Assembly (NCBI RefSeq): GCF_002013915.1 | Contig: NZ_MBTF01000009.1 | Location: 49,587 to 113,586, forward strand | Reading direction: 5' to 3' | Origin: Mucilaginibacter pedocola | GTDB taxonomy: Bacteria; Bacteroidota; Bacteroidia; Sphingobacteriales; Sphingobacteriaceae | DNA length: 64,000 bases | Part shown: piece by piece, positions 35,037 through 44,210 of the stretch | Numbering within the stretch: the first letter of the stretch is position 1 | Layout: each line of letters begins with the position of its first letter | Notes under the pieces: model-generated | Told to the model about the DNA's origin: nothing | What the model saw: the letters and a program-made list of their open reading frames with translations, nothing else | Database searches by the model: none | Position numbers and translations under genes: made by a program

Positions 35037-36026
35037 ATGGCCTACCAACCAGCTAATACCCGTTACGACAAAATGGAATACCGCCGCTGCGGAAAAAGCG
35101 GCATTAAACTACCCGAGATCTCACTTGGCCTTTGGCACAACTTCGGGCATGTGGATGTAATGGAAAACTTCCGCAAAATATTACACCTGGCCTTCGATAG
35201 CGGCATTACCCACTTCGATCTTGCCAATAACTACGGCCCGCCTCCGGGTTCGGCAGAAACCAATTTCGGTAAAATACTGAAAGAGGATTTTGAAGGCTAC
35301 CGCGATGAAATGATCATTTCTACCAAGGCCGGCTACCACATGTGGGCAGGCCCCTACGGCGAGTGGGGTTCTAAAAAATACCTGGTAAGCAGCCTCGACC
35401 AAAGCCTGAAACGCATGGGATTGGATTACGTAGACATCTTTTACCATCACCGCCCGGATCCCGACACCCCGCTGGAAGAAACCATGATGGCTTTAGACCT
35501 TATTGTTCGCCAGGGTAAAGCGCTTTACGCAGGTATATCTAACTACAATGCAGAAGAAGCCGACAAAGCCATCAGCATATTAAAACAATTAGGCACGCCA
35601 TGCCTCATCCATCAGCCAAAATACTCCATGTTCGTTCGCGACCCGGAAGCTGGGCTATTGAATGTTTTGGAAGACGAGGGCGTAGGTTGTATACCATTCT
35701 CGCCGTTGGCCCAGGGTTTGCTCACCAACAAATACCTGCATGGTATTCCCGAAGATTCGCGCGCTGCAAAGTCAACCGGCTTCCTGCAAACCGACCAGGT
35801 AACAGATGAAGCCATAGCTAAAGTGAAAAAACTAAACGAACTGGCAGTTGAACGCGGACAAACCCTTGCCCAAATGGCCATAGCCTGGCTGCTGAAAGAT
35901 AGCCGCGTAACATCAGTACTTATCGGTGCAAGCAAACCCGCTCAATTGGCCGATTCTTTGAAAGCGCTGGATAATAAGGCGTTTTCTGCTGAAGAACTGG
36001 AAAAAATTGAAGGAATATTGAAATAA
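35037..36026 (+). CDS. Aldo/keto reductase (YghZ/KCNAB-like)
   Basis: A 329-residue NADPH-dependent (beta/alpha)8 reductase. The catalytic tetrad is present: Asp61 and Tyr66 in DLANNYG, Lys97 in STKAGY and His137 in FYHHRPD. The C-terminal cofactor loop reads TSVLIGASKPAQL. It resembles the L-glyceraldehyde-3-phosphate reductase (YghZ/GpR) branch, which acts on methylglyoxal-related aldehydes. The exact substrate is uncertain. Confidence 0.92.
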   Translation: MAYQPANTRYDKMEYRRCGKSGIKLPEISLGLWHNFGHVDVMENFRKILHLAFDSGITHFDLANNYGPPPGSAETNFGKILKEDFEGYRDEMIISTKAGYHMWAGPYGEWGSKKYLVSSLDQSLKRMGLDYVDIFYHHRPDPDTPLEETMMALDLIVRQGKALYAGISNYNAEEADKAISILKQLGTPCLIHQPKYSMFVRDPEAGLLNVLEDEGVGCIPFSPLAQGLLTNKYLHGIPEDSRAAKSTGFLQTDQVTDEAIAKVKKLNELAVERGQTLAQMAIAWLLKDSRVTSVLIGASKPAQLADSLKALDNKAFSAEELEKIEGILK

Positions 36027-36038
36027 CTACTTCGTAAC

Positions 36039-36147
36039 TATAGCGATGGGTTTAAAACCCATCGCTATAACAACATTTGCTCCCGCGAGTTTCCAACTCG
36101 TGGCCGGCATGAGGTCAGCTTTCAGCTGACGCAAGCAAAATGCTTGC
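36039..36147. repeat. Train of four hairpins
   Basis: Four separate palindromes follow one another: 36039-36069 (TATAGCGATGGGTTT and complement, perfect); 36086-36100 (CGAGTT/AACTCG); 36114-36130 (GTCAGCT/AGCTGAC); 36131-36147 (GCAAGCA/TGCTTGC, followed by TTTTATTAG). Each has a different stem and a loop of about three bases. The last could terminate the reductase transcript. The first shares its core with 15670-15710. Confidence 0.75.
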
Positions 36148-36269
36148 TTTTATTAGTTGTTAATATCCCCGGCAACTTTTTTCCTGTCCCCCTTTAACAA
36201 TAATTAACATTATGCATCTAACGTTTTTAAGGAATAAGGCACATCTTAGTGCCACCTATACGCGCCTGC

Positions 36270-38738
36270 ATGAAACAACACCTTTTACTCGCCTTCCTAC
36301 TACTGTTTACATCTAAAATTTTTGCCCAGGATATTACCCTTAGCGGCAATATAACTGCTGATGACGGCAAGCCCATCCCATTTGCTACCGTCTATATTAA
36401 AAACACAACCAAAGGCACATCCGCCAATAGCGATGGCGAATACAGCCTGAACCTTGCGCCAGGGAGTTATGAAGTTCAGTTTAAAGCCATTGGCTACAGA
36501 CAGGAAAGCCGCAAGTTGGAGCTAAAGGCCGCACAAAGCCTTAATGTTTCTTTAAAAGCCGAAGACTACCAAATAAAAGAAGTTACGGTACGGGCAGGTG
36601 GCGAAGACCCTGCCTACGCCATCATCCGCAAGGCCATCAAAAAACGTAAAGGCTACCTCAACGCTGTTAACTCTTACACAGCCGAGGTATATATCAAGGG
36701 TTTACAGAAACTACTGGCCGCCCCAAAGAAGTTCCTGATGTTTGATGTGCAGAAGGCCACGCGCGAGGCCGGGCTGGATAGTAACCGCCGGGGTATTGTT
36801 TACCTGTCCGAGTCGCAATCCAAACTCAACTATATGCGCCCGGATAATATACGCGAAGAAATTATTTCCTCTAAAGTATCGGGCAGTAACCGGGCTTTCA
36901 GCTTCAACCGCGCGTCAGACCTGAGGGTGAATTTTTACGAGAATATGCAAACCTGGGACGGATTGAGCAACCGCCCGCTGGTATCGCCCATTGCGGATAA
37001 CGCCCTCTTTTACTACAAATACCAATGGATGGGCATTTCGATAGAGAATGGAGAAACCATCAACAAAATAAAAGTAACGCCCCGCCGCGACCACGACCCA
37101 TGCTTTAGCGGGTACATTTACATACTGGACGATAGCTGGCGACTGCAAAGCCTGGCACTCACCATCACCAAGAAAGCCAACATCAACTTTGTAGACACCC
37201 TGAGCGTTAACGAGGAATATGTGCCGGTAACCAGCAATGTTTGGATGCCAAGCTCTATCAAATTTGAGTTCACCGGTGGTTTATTCGGTTTCCGCGTAGG
37301 CGGGTATTTTATTTCGATCTATAAAGATTACGATATTAACCCTAAACTCGATAAAAAACAATTTGCAGAAACGCTGCTCATCACCAAAGGCGTAAACAAA
37401 AAAGACTCAGCCTTTTGGGAACAACAGCGCCCCATCCCGCTAACTGCCGAAGAAAAAACCGACTATCAAAAGAAAGCCGTGCTTGCCGCCAAGCGAGAAT
37501 CGAAAACCTACCTTGACTCGTTGGACAAAGAAAACAATAAGGTAAGTTTTGATAAACTGCTCGTTAGCGGTTACCAACACCGCAACCGTTACAAGCATCA
37601 ATATTATAACTTCAACTCCATCATTAACTCGGTTTATTACAATACCGTACAGGGGCTGGCATTGGATTATGGCATGTCATACACCAAGGGCTTAGACAGC
37701 GCCAATCGTTTCCTATCCACCAAATACTATTCGATATACGGCCGGGCGGGTTATAATTTTGCCAATAAAATTTTCACGGGCAGCGGCGGCTTTACCATAT
37801 CAACAGGGACTACCACCTTCAACGTTGGCGGCGGTTCGGCTATCGAGGATATGAACAACCGACAGCCCATTACCCGTTTCATGAACACTGCCTATAGCCT
37901 GCTCAACCGCGAGAACTTTCAAAAGCTGTACCAAAAGCAATACGCGTCCTTCGGCATTAATACCCGCATAAGCGGCGGCTGGATTGCCAGCGGAACAGCA
38001 GAATGGGCCGACCGTAAGTGGCTGCCCAACATGGCCGATTACAGCTTGTTCCACCCCAAAGGCAACGAGTTCACCTCCAACAACCCCCTGACCCCGGCTG
38101 TAGATGCGCCGTTGTTTCCGCAAAACCAGTCGTTCAAAGTAGCACTGCGGACTTCCTACAACTTCAGCAACAAGTACGAAACCTACCCCACCGGCAGGCG
38201 CTATTTGCCATCGGCATACCCAACTATTGGCTTAAACCTTACAAAAGGCTTCAAAAATGTGTTAGGGTCAGATGTGGATTATACCCTGCTATCTGCCGAT
38301 ATATCTAAAACCGATATCCCGCTGGGCTTTTACGGGAAAACCAGCTTCTACCTTGGGGCGGGAAAATTCTTCAATGCCAATAGCCTGTTTTATACCGATT
38401 ACAAACACTTCTCGGGCAACCAAGTGCTGTTTTACGATTCGGGCATCAATCACTTCCTGCTGCTCAACTATTACAACTACAGCACCGGCGACAAATACCT
38501 CGAAGGGCACCTCGAACATAATTTCTCAGGCTTCATCACCAACAAACTGCCCCTCATCCGCAAGCTAAAACTGCAGGAGATACTGGATGTAAATTACCTG
38601 TACACCCCAACGCTAAAACATTACACCGAGCTCGGCTTCGGCCTGCAAACCAATACCGGCATAAGGGTAATGTACGGGCTGGCGTTTAACCAGGGTGGCA
38701 GGGTTGATAATGCGCTGAGGATAGGGTTGAGTTTTTAG
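36270..38738 (+). CDS. DUF5686 outer-membrane protein with CarboxypepD_reg domain
   Basis: An 822-residue exported protein. The signal peptide ends SKIFAQ. Residues about 25-105 form the carboxypeptidase-regulatory-like beta-sandwich common in Bacteroidota surface proteins (GKPIPFATVYIKNTTKGT). A central DUF5686 region follows (AYAIIRKAIKKRKGYLNAV), then a long C-terminal beta-barrel-like section ending ALRIGLSF. The function of DUF5686 is unknown; it is a recurrent envelope protein of this phylum. The ATG at 36270 is chosen; a GTG exists at 36249. Confidence 0.85.
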   Translation: MKQHLLLAFLLLFTSKIFAQDITLSGNITADDGKPIPFATVYIKNTTKGTSANSDGEYSLNLAPGSYEVQFKAIGYRQESRKLELKAAQSLNVSLKAEDYQIKEVTVRAGGEDPAYAIIRKAIKKRKGYLNAVNSYTAEVYIKGLQKLLAAPKKFLMFDVQKATREAGLDSNRRGIVYLSESQSKLNYMRPDNIREEIISSKVSGSNRAFSFNRASDLRVNFYENMQTWDGLSNRPLVSPIADNALFYYKYQWMGISIENGETINKIKVTPRRDHDPCFSGYIYILDDSWRLQSLALTITKKANINFVDTLSVNEEYVPVTSNVWMPSSIKFEFTGGLFGFRVGGYFISIYKDYDINPKLDKKQFAETLLITKGVNKKDSAFWEQQRPIPLTAEEKTDYQKKAVLAAKRESKTYLDSLDKENNKVSFDKLLVSGYQHRNRYKHQYYNFNSIINSVYYNTVQGLALDYGMSYTKGLDSANRFLSTKYYSIYGRAGYNFANKIFTGSGGFTISTGTTTFNVGGGSAIEDMNNRQPITRFMNTAYSLLNRENFQKLYQKQYASFGINTRISGGWIASGTAEWADRKWLPNMADYSLFHPKGNEFTSNNPLTPAVDAPLFPQNQSFKVALRTSYNFSNKYETYPTGRRYLPSAYPTIGLNLTKGFKNVLGSDVDYTLLSADISKTDIPLGFYGKTSFYLGAGKFFNANSLFYTDYKHFSGNQVLFYDSGINHFLLLNYYNYSTGDKYLEGHLEHNFSGFITNKLPLIRKLKLQEILDVNYLYTPTLKHYTELGFGLQTNTGIRVMYGLAFNQGGRVDNALRIGLSF

Positions 38739-38741
38739 GGT

Positions 38742-38822
38742 TGGTGAGTAGTGAGCTGTGAGTGGAGAATAGTTAAAAGTAACGAACCATTCACCACTCT
38801 CTAAATCAACCATTCACTATCA
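38742..38822. repeat. Palindromic TGAGTGG...CCATTCAC repeat
   Basis: The left part GTGAGTAGTGAGCTGTGAGT faces AACCATTCACCACTC and ACCATTCACTATCA on the right. It fills most of the spacer behind the DUF5686 gene. Confidence 0.6.
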
Positions 38823-38884
38823 TTAAAACTTGCTTTATTACATGTTAATCAGCTAAATTTATCTCAAACTAAATAACCTTTGCC

Positions 38885-39292
38885 ATGATATTTAAAAACG
38901 CCATCAGCTGGTTCGAGATACCGGTTGCCGATATTGATCGTGCCCAGAAATTTTACGAAACCATTTTCGATATCGAGATGATACCGATGGATATGGACGA
39001 TTTTAAACTGCAAATGCGCATGTTCCCGCTCGAAAGCCCGATGGGTGTAGGCGGCGCGCTTTGCTACGCGGGCGATTTTTACAAGCCATCGGCAGATAGC
39101 GGCCCGCTGGTTTACCTGAATGCGAACCCCGATGTGCAAAACATATTAGATAAAATAGAAGCCGCCGGCGGCACTATCGTTGTGCCCAAAACAGAGATTT
39201 CGCCAAGCTACGGCCACATGGGCGTGTTTTTAGATAGCGAAGGCAACAGGATAGCCCTACATTCGCTGCCGGTGGAGATGAGTGAGGAATAG
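38885..39292 (+). CDS. VOC (glyoxalase/bleomycin-resistance fold) protein
   Basis: A 135-residue vicinal-oxygen-chelate fold protein. Two beta-alpha-beta modules are visible: ISWFEIPVADIDRAQKFYET at the start and the second from about 65, ending MGVFLDSEGNRIALHS. Glu/His metal ligands of the family are partly recognisable (Glu at 11, His near 130). The substrate is unknown. Monocistronic between repeats. Confidence 0.88.
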   Translation: MIFKNAISWFEIPVADIDRAQKFYETIFDIEMIPMDMDDFKLQMRMFPLESPMGVGGALCYAGDFYKPSADSGPLVYLNANPDVQNILDKIEAAGGTIVVPKTEISPSYGHMGVFLDSEGNRIALHSLPVEMSEE

Positions 39293-39308
39293 GTACTATC
39301 ATAAACGT

Positions 39309-39461
39309 TGTCATTTCGAAAGAACAGAGGGGGGAAGGTGCGTTGTGTGAGGAGAAATCTTGTTCATTATGCAAAGTTCGCCGTAATGCAAGGCGTTCAT
39401 TCATAGCGGTAATACTTTATCTAACAAGATTTCTCGTCGTTTCGCTTCCCTCGAAATGACA
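39309..39461. repeat. Dispersed palindromic repeat (TGTCATTTCGA...TCGAAATGACA)
   Basis: Clear outer arms TGTCATTTCGA/TCGAAATGACA; inner arms GAGAAATCTTGTT/AACAAGATTTCTC. Largest and cleanest member of the family also at 4935, 34831 and 62636. Confidence 0.8.
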
Positions 39462-39482
39462 TCGTGGTTTTAAACTTTTTTA

Positions 39483-40007
39483 TTAAAAAACTTTCCTCAT
39501 CCTTACTACTCCCAAAACCTCGCCATCGGGCAATACCGGATCCAAGCGTTCCAGGGCGGTGTAGCCCATAGCTTCGTAAAGGGGTACGCCGGGTAGTGTC
39601 GCACCCAGTTCCATTACGGTGAAGCCGTTGGCACGGGCGGCATCTTCGCAAGCGGTTATTAATACCCGCCCTATCCCCTGCCGTGCAAAATCGGGGTGTA
39701 CGAAAAAGGCGCGGATGCGGGCAGCATCGGTAACAGGGTCAAGTAGTGGGTCTTCTACTTCTTTATGCTGGTCGCCGCCGTAGAGGGTGTTGCGTTTGCT
39801 CCATCCGCCGCAAGCTGCTATTACGCCCTCTTTCTCTACTACGTAATACGTGCCGTCAATAATCAATTGGGTATCTACACCAAAAATGTATTTAATGGCA
39901 CTTTCAATTTGGGCATCGGTGTAATAATTGGTGCTTAATCCGCGTACCGACAGTGCTATCATCTGCCGGAGGTAGGATATATCAGAGAAAGTTGCGGGCC
40001 TGACCAT
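39483..40007 (-). CDS. GNAT-family N-acetyltransferase
   Basis: A 174-residue acetyltransferase from the ATG at 40007. The frame is open to 40073, but that stretch is repeat DNA next to the guaA promoter. Motif A is [17 protein letters not shown], with the acetyl-CoA loop QGIGR, and the C-terminal part is [12 protein letters not shown]. The acceptor is unknown. Divergent from guaA with 83 bases between the start codons. Confidence 0.88.
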   Translation of the reverse strand: MVRPATFSDISYLRQMIALSVRGLSTNYYTDAQIESAIKYIFGVDTQLIIDGTYYVVEKEGVIAACGGWSKRNTLYGGDQHKEVEDPLLDPVTDAARIRAFFVHPDFARQGIGRVLITACEDAARANGFTVMELGATLPGVPLYEAMGYTALERLDPVLPDGEVLGVVRMRKVF

Positions 40008-40079
40008 GTGCGCAAGGTAGTTATCCTGATAAAATATTCCGAAATCGAAAATTCGAAATCCGAAATCACACAAAATTCC

Positions 40080-40087
40080 TATCTTTG
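40080..40087 (+). promoter_or_regulatory. Putative guaA -7 element
   Basis: TATCTTTG matches TAnnTTTG and ends three bases before the guaA ATG, implying a leaderless or nearly leaderless message. It directly follows an A/T-rich repeat with AAATCGAAAATTCGAAATCC. No -33 TTG at the right spacing. Confidence 0.4.
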
Positions 40088-40090
40088 CCC

Positions 40091-41620
40091 ATGCAAGAAA
40101 AAATCCTCATTCTTGACTTCGGTTCGCAGTTTACCCAACTCATCGCGCGCCGCGTCAGAGAACTCAACATCTACTGCGAGATTCACCCCTTCAACAAAGT
40201 TCCGGAAGTTGACGAAAGTGTACAAGGTATCATCCTTTCAGGCAGCCCGTATTCGGTACGCCAGGAAGATGCCCCGCATTTTGATTTTGTGAAACACCAC
40301 ACCACGCTGCCTATTTTGGGCGTTTGCTACGGTGCACAATACATTGCCCATTTCCATGGCGGCGAGGTTTTAGCCTCGAGCACCCGCGAATACGGCCGTG
40401 CTAACCTCGATTATATTAAAGAGGGCAACCCGCTGTTTAAAGATGTACCGAAGGGTTCGCAGGTGTGGATGTCGCACGGGGATACCATTGCGCGTATTGC
40501 ACCAAATTTTGAAATTATTGCCAGCACCGATAGCGTTGAAGTTGCGGCTTACCAAATTACCGGTACGCAAACTTACGCCATACAGTTCCACCCCGAGGTT
40601 ACGCACAGTATTGACGGCAAGCAATTGCTGCAAAACTTTTTGGTAGACATTTGTGGTTGCAAACAAGATTGGACACCGGATTCGTTCATCGAAACCACCA
40701 TCGCCGAACTGAAAACTAAACTTGGTGAAGATAAAGTGGTATTGGGTTTATCGGGCGGTGTAGATTCGTCGGTAGCGGCGGTATTGCTGCACCAGGCCAT
40801 TGGCGCCAACCTGCACTGTATATTTGTCGATAACGGATTGCTCCGTAAAGATGAGTTCGAGTCGGTTTTAGATTCGTACAAACACATGGGGCTTAATATA
40901 AAAGGCATTGATGCCAAACAGCGTTTTTACGATGCATTGGCAGGCCTTACCGACCCAGAGAAAAAACGCAAAGCCATTGGCCGTGTGTTTATCGAGGTGT
41001 TTGATGATGCCGCTCACGAAGTACAGGGCGTAAGCTGGCTTGGCCAGGGCACTATATACCCTGATGTTATTGAGTCGGTATCGGTAAAAGGCCCTTCGGC
41101 TACTATTAAATCGCACCACAACGTTGGCGGTTTGCCCGATTTTATGAAACTGAAGGTTGTAGAACCGCTGAACACCTTGTTTAAAGACGAAGTGCGTCGT
41201 GTGGGAGCAGCTTTAGGTATCGATCAAAACATTCTTGGTCGCCACCCTTTCCCGGGCCCGGGCCTGGCCATCAGGATATTAGGTGATATCACACCCGAAA
41301 AAGTTGATATTTTACAACAGGCAGATGCAATTTACATCAACAATTTGCGTAGTGCCGGTGTTTACGATAAGGTTTGGCAGGCAGGCGCCATTTATTTACC
41401 GGTTCAATCGGTAGGTGTAATGGGCGATGAGCGTACTTACGAGAACGTAATATGCCTGAGAGCTGTGGAATCGTTAGACGGCATGACGGCCGACTGGTGC
41501 CACTTGCCTTATAACCTGCTGGCCAAAATCTCTAACGAGATCATCAACAACGTAAAAGGAATTAACCGGGTAGTATATGACATCAGTTCGAAACCGCCTG
41601 CCACTATTGAGTGGGAATAA
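40091..41620 (+). CDS. guaA: GMP synthase (glutamine-hydrolysing)
   Basis: A 509-residue enzyme converting XMP to GMP with ATP and glutamine. The class I glutamine amidotransferase triad is Cys79 (GVCYGAQ), His167 and Glu169 (HPEVTHS). The ATP pyrophosphatase loop is SGGVDSS (221-227) and the dimerisation domain at the C-terminus ends PATIEWE. The downstream lipoprotein gene starts inside guaA (44-base overlap), so the two are probably on one message. Confidence 0.97.
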   Translation: MQEKILILDFGSQFTQLIARRVRELNIYCEIHPFNKVPEVDESVQGIILSGSPYSVRQEDAPHFDFVKHHTTLPILGVCYGAQYIAHFHGGEVLASSTREYGRANLDYIKEGNPLFKDVPKGSQVWMSHGDTIARIAPNFEIIASTDSVEVAAYQITGTQTYAIQFHPEVTHSIDGKQLLQNFLVDICGCKQDWTPDSFIETTIAELKTKLGEDKVVLGLSGGVDSSVAAVLLHQAIGANLHCIFVDNGLLRKDEFESVLDSYKHMGLNIKGIDAKQRFYDALAGLTDPEKKRKAIGRVFIEVFDDAAHEVQGVSWLGQGTIYPDVIESVSVKGPSATIKSHHNVGGLPDFMKLKVVEPLNTLFKDEVRRVGAALGIDQNILGRHPFPGPGLAIRILGDITPEKVDILQQADAIYINNLRSAGVYDKVWQAGAIYLPVQSVGVMGDERTYENVICLRAVESLDGMTADWCHLPYNLLAKISNEIINNVKGINRVVYDISSKPPATIEWE

Positions 41621-42827
41621 GTGGTTATTTATAGTATTTGCACTGCTGGCGGGCGCTTGCTCGCCTAAAGTGCGTACTGTACCCGTTGCTACTAAACCTG
41701 CCGAAAAGCCCGCAGAAAAACCAAAGCCAACCGAAAAACCTCCGGTAAAAACGGTGGAGGCAAAGGCTTCGGTAGTATCGTTGATATTACCATTGAGCCT
41801 TGATAAACTGGCACCCGGGCAAAGCTACAGCCGTACCGACCTTACCCAGGCCAATATGGCGGTAGAGTATTACCAGGGCTTTAAACTCGCGCTTGATTCG
41901 GTTGCAGGGCAGGGTGCGAACTTTAAGTTACAGGTTTACGATAGTAAGGATGATGCTGCAATACACAGCCTGGGCTTAAACCCGCAGTTAAAAAATGGCG
42001 ACCTGATAGTAGGCCCTATCTTCCCCGAAGATATACGCCTGTTCGCGGGTATGTTCAATTATTCGCGCAAGCCTATTGTTTCGCCATTGTCGCCCGCCTC
42101 CCCTACGCTGTTTAATAACCAAAATTTGGTTACCATGACCCCGCCGTTGGAATATCATGCCAAGGGTGCCGCTACGTACATTGTTGATAAACTGAAACCT
42201 AAAAAGGTATTTATCCTCAACTCCGGTTTTAGCGACGAGAAGCTTTATAACTCGCCTTTCAAACGCACTATCGATAGCCTGGGCAAGCGAAAGATACAAG
42301 TGATACCTTTCACCGTTACACGCGGCAACCTTACGCCATTGGTGGCCAAGCTTTCGGCGAAGGACCAAAACATATTCCTGGTACCTTCAACCAAGCAGGC
42401 ATTTTTAATGGTGACGTTAAAATCGCTTGATACCCTGGCCAAAAAATTCCCGGTAACGGTTTTCGGGCATCCCAGCTGGGAAAAATACGCTTTCCTGAAA
42501 GCCGGGCTGCTCCAACGATTGAATACCCACCTTACCAGCTCGGATAAAGTGGATTACAAGTCGCCGGCTGTAAATACATTCATCCGTCAATACCGCCGCA
42601 TTTACCGCGCCGACCCTACCGATTACGCCATAAAAGGCTTTGATGAGGGCTTGTACTTTGGCGAACTACTGGCTCGCGACGATGATAGCTACCGCCGAGT
42701 AGAGGACCATGATTTTAAAGGGCTGCACAACAACTTCCATTTTGAGAAAAAGCCCGGACAGGGTTGGATAAATACGCATGTAGACATCCTTCGGTACGAG
42801 AATTTTGAACTAAAAGAGGTAGAATGA
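41577..42827 (+). CDS. LppC/ABC-type periplasmic-binding-fold lipoprotein
   Basis: A 416-residue lipoprotein (hydrophobic [13 protein letters not shown], lipid Cys at about 28). A Pro/Lys/Glu linker precedes a periplasmic-binding fold like that of Peripla_BP_6 (VSLILPLSL, then [14 protein letters not shown] and [16 protein letters not shown]). Similar to the N-lobe of LpoA/LppC and branched-chain amino acid receptors. No ABC transporter genes adjoin, so a sensing or cell-wall role is possible. The start lies 44 bases inside guaA in another frame. Its stop overlaps the next start by four bases. Confidence 0.8.
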   Translation: MTSVRNRLPLLSGNKWLFIVFALLAGACSPKVRTVPVATKPAEKPAEKPKPTEKPPVKTVEAKASVVSLILPLSLDKLAPGQSYSRTDLTQANMAVEYYQGFKLALDSVAGQGANFKLQVYDSKDDAAIHSLGLNPQLKNGDLIVGPIFPEDIRLFAGMFNYSRKPIVSPLSPASPTLFNNQNLVTMTPPLEYHAKGAATYIVDKLKPKKVFILNSGFSDEKLYNSPFKRTIDSLGKRKIQVIPFTVTRGNLTPLVAKLSAKDQNIFLVPSTKQAFLMVTLKSLDTLAKKFPVTVFGHPSWEKYAFLKAGLLQRLNTHLTSSDKVDYKSPAVNTFIRQYRRIYRADPTDYAIKGFDEGLYFGELLARDDDSYRRVEDHDFKGLHNNFHFEKKPGQGWINTHVDILRYENFELKEVE

Positions 42828-44005
42828 AAGCCATAAACCAGCTTAAAACCTTTCAGCGAATTTTGGGCGAATACCCGGCCGATACCCCTTTAGGTAAATT
42901 CCTCCCCGGCTTTTACAGGCAAAATAAACAAATGGGCAGTACCGACCGAAAGGTAGCCGGCCGCCTCATATACAATTATTTCCGCTTGGGCAAAGCGCTT
43001 TATAACACGCCAACCGAAGAGCGGCTGATGGTTGCAGAGTTTTTGTGCAACAGCCAAACCAATTCTTTCCTGCAACATTTCAAACCCGATTGGGCGGCCT
43101 GTGTGGGTTTCAGTATCGATGAAAAGATAGCGATGGTAAAGGTTGCCCATCCTGATTTTAAACTCGCAGATGTTTTCCCATGGAGTGCGCAATTATCGGA
43201 TGGGATAGATAAAGAAGAATTTCTAAAGTCGTTTTTTGTACAGCCCGACCTGTACATCCGGGTAGCCAAAGGCGCCGAAGCACAGGTTAAAACTGAACTG
43301 ACCAAGGCCGGTGTGATATTTAAGGACGAAGGCAATAACTGCCTTTCACTGCCTAACGGCACCCGACTGGAAACCATCTTTCAAAACCAGCACTTGTACG
43401 AGGTGCAGGACTATTCGTCGCAACAAACAGCCAATTACTTTAAACCCCAAAAGTGGGATGCCTGGTGGGATGCCTGCGCAGCCTCGGGCGGTAAATCGTT
43501 GCTATTGCACAGCCTGCAGCCGGATATCAAACTGGTGGTGTCGGATATACGCGAGTCGATACTTGCCAACCTCGACGAACGTTTTCAACAAGCAGGCATA
43601 CGCAAATACCAAAAGAAACTCCTGGACCTTACCGAGAACAACGAACAGTTGCTTTACCAGTACGAGTTCGACGGTATAATACTGGACGCCCCCTGCAGCG
43701 GCAGCGGCACTTGGGGCCGCACACCCGAAATGATCAGCCAGTTCGAGATACATAAAACCGACTTTTTTAAGCGCCTGCAGCATAGCATCATCCCCAATGT
43801 TGCCAAACACTTAAAGCCCGGCAAGCCGCTCATCTATATCACCTGCTCTGCCTTTAAAGCCGAGAACGAAGACGCCGTAAATTATATGGTGAACGAGTTG
43901 GGCCTGCAACTGGAAGAAATGCAGGTTTTGAAAGGTTATGAGCGCAAGGCTGATACGATGTTTGTGGCGAGGTTAAACCAACCCGAAGCCCCCCCCGCCC
44001 CCTGA
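42824..44005 (+). CDS. NOL1/NOP2/Sun-family RNA (cytosine-5) methyltransferase
   Basis: A 393-residue SAM-dependent methyltransferase of the Fmu/RsmB type, probably acting on rRNA. SAM motif I is DACAASGGKS (216-225). Motif IV is DAPCSGSGTWGR with Cys291, and motif VI is YITCSAFKAEN with Cys341, the usual nucleophile. The N-terminal 130 residues are the helical NusB-like part. The start overlaps the lipoprotein stop (ATGA). The last residues, after LNQP, come from a GCCCCC repeat, and its palindrome centre gives the TGA stop. Confidence 0.9.
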   Translation: MKAINQLKTFQRILGEYPADTPLGKFLPGFYRQNKQMGSTDRKVAGRLIYNYFRLGKALYNTPTEERLMVAEFLCNSQTNSFLQHFKPDWAACVGFSIDEKIAMVKVAHPDFKLADVFPWSAQLSDGIDKEEFLKSFFVQPDLYIRVAKGAEAQVKTELTKAGVIFKDEGNNCLSLPNGTRLETIFQNQHLYEVQDYSSQQTANYFKPQKWDAWWDACAASGGKSLLLHSLQPDIKLVVSDIRESILANLDERFQQAGIRKYQKKLLDLTENNEQLLYQYEFDGIILDAPCSGSGTWGRTPEMISQFEIHKTDFFKRLQHSIIPNVAKHLKPGKPLIYITCSAFKAENEDAVNYMVNELGLQLEEMQVLKGYERKADTMFVARLNQPEAPPAP

Positions 44006-44128
44006 AGGGGGAGCCTTTGAAAAGCTTATTCGAGAAACGCGATGCTATGCACCGCGTTTTTTGTTTAATAACAATTATCACAGCCGCGCTAATCAAAAGC
44101 TCCCCCTTCAGGGGGCTGGGGGGCTCCG
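43988..44128. repeat. GCCCCCTGAAGGGGGA inverted repeat
   Basis: GCCCCCTGAAGGGGGAGC at 43996-44013 faces GCTCCCCCTTCAGGGGGC near 44098-44115. The left copy covers the last codons and stop of the methyltransferase gene. Relatives lie at 46623-46754 and 62591-62618. Confidence 0.75.
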
Positions 44129-44210
44129 CTTTTTGTTAAATAATGTTAATCCATTTCGGTATTGAATATCAACCGCCTACATTCGGGTGTTCAATAACGG
44201 CTTTCAACCT

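Noticed and set aside
36086..36147. CRISPR-like array of short palindromes
   Set aside because: The stems differ in sequence and there are no regular spacers or cas genes.
43458..43810. Alternative frames inside the RNA methyltransferase gene
   Set aside because: Shadows of a gene with complete catalytic motifs.
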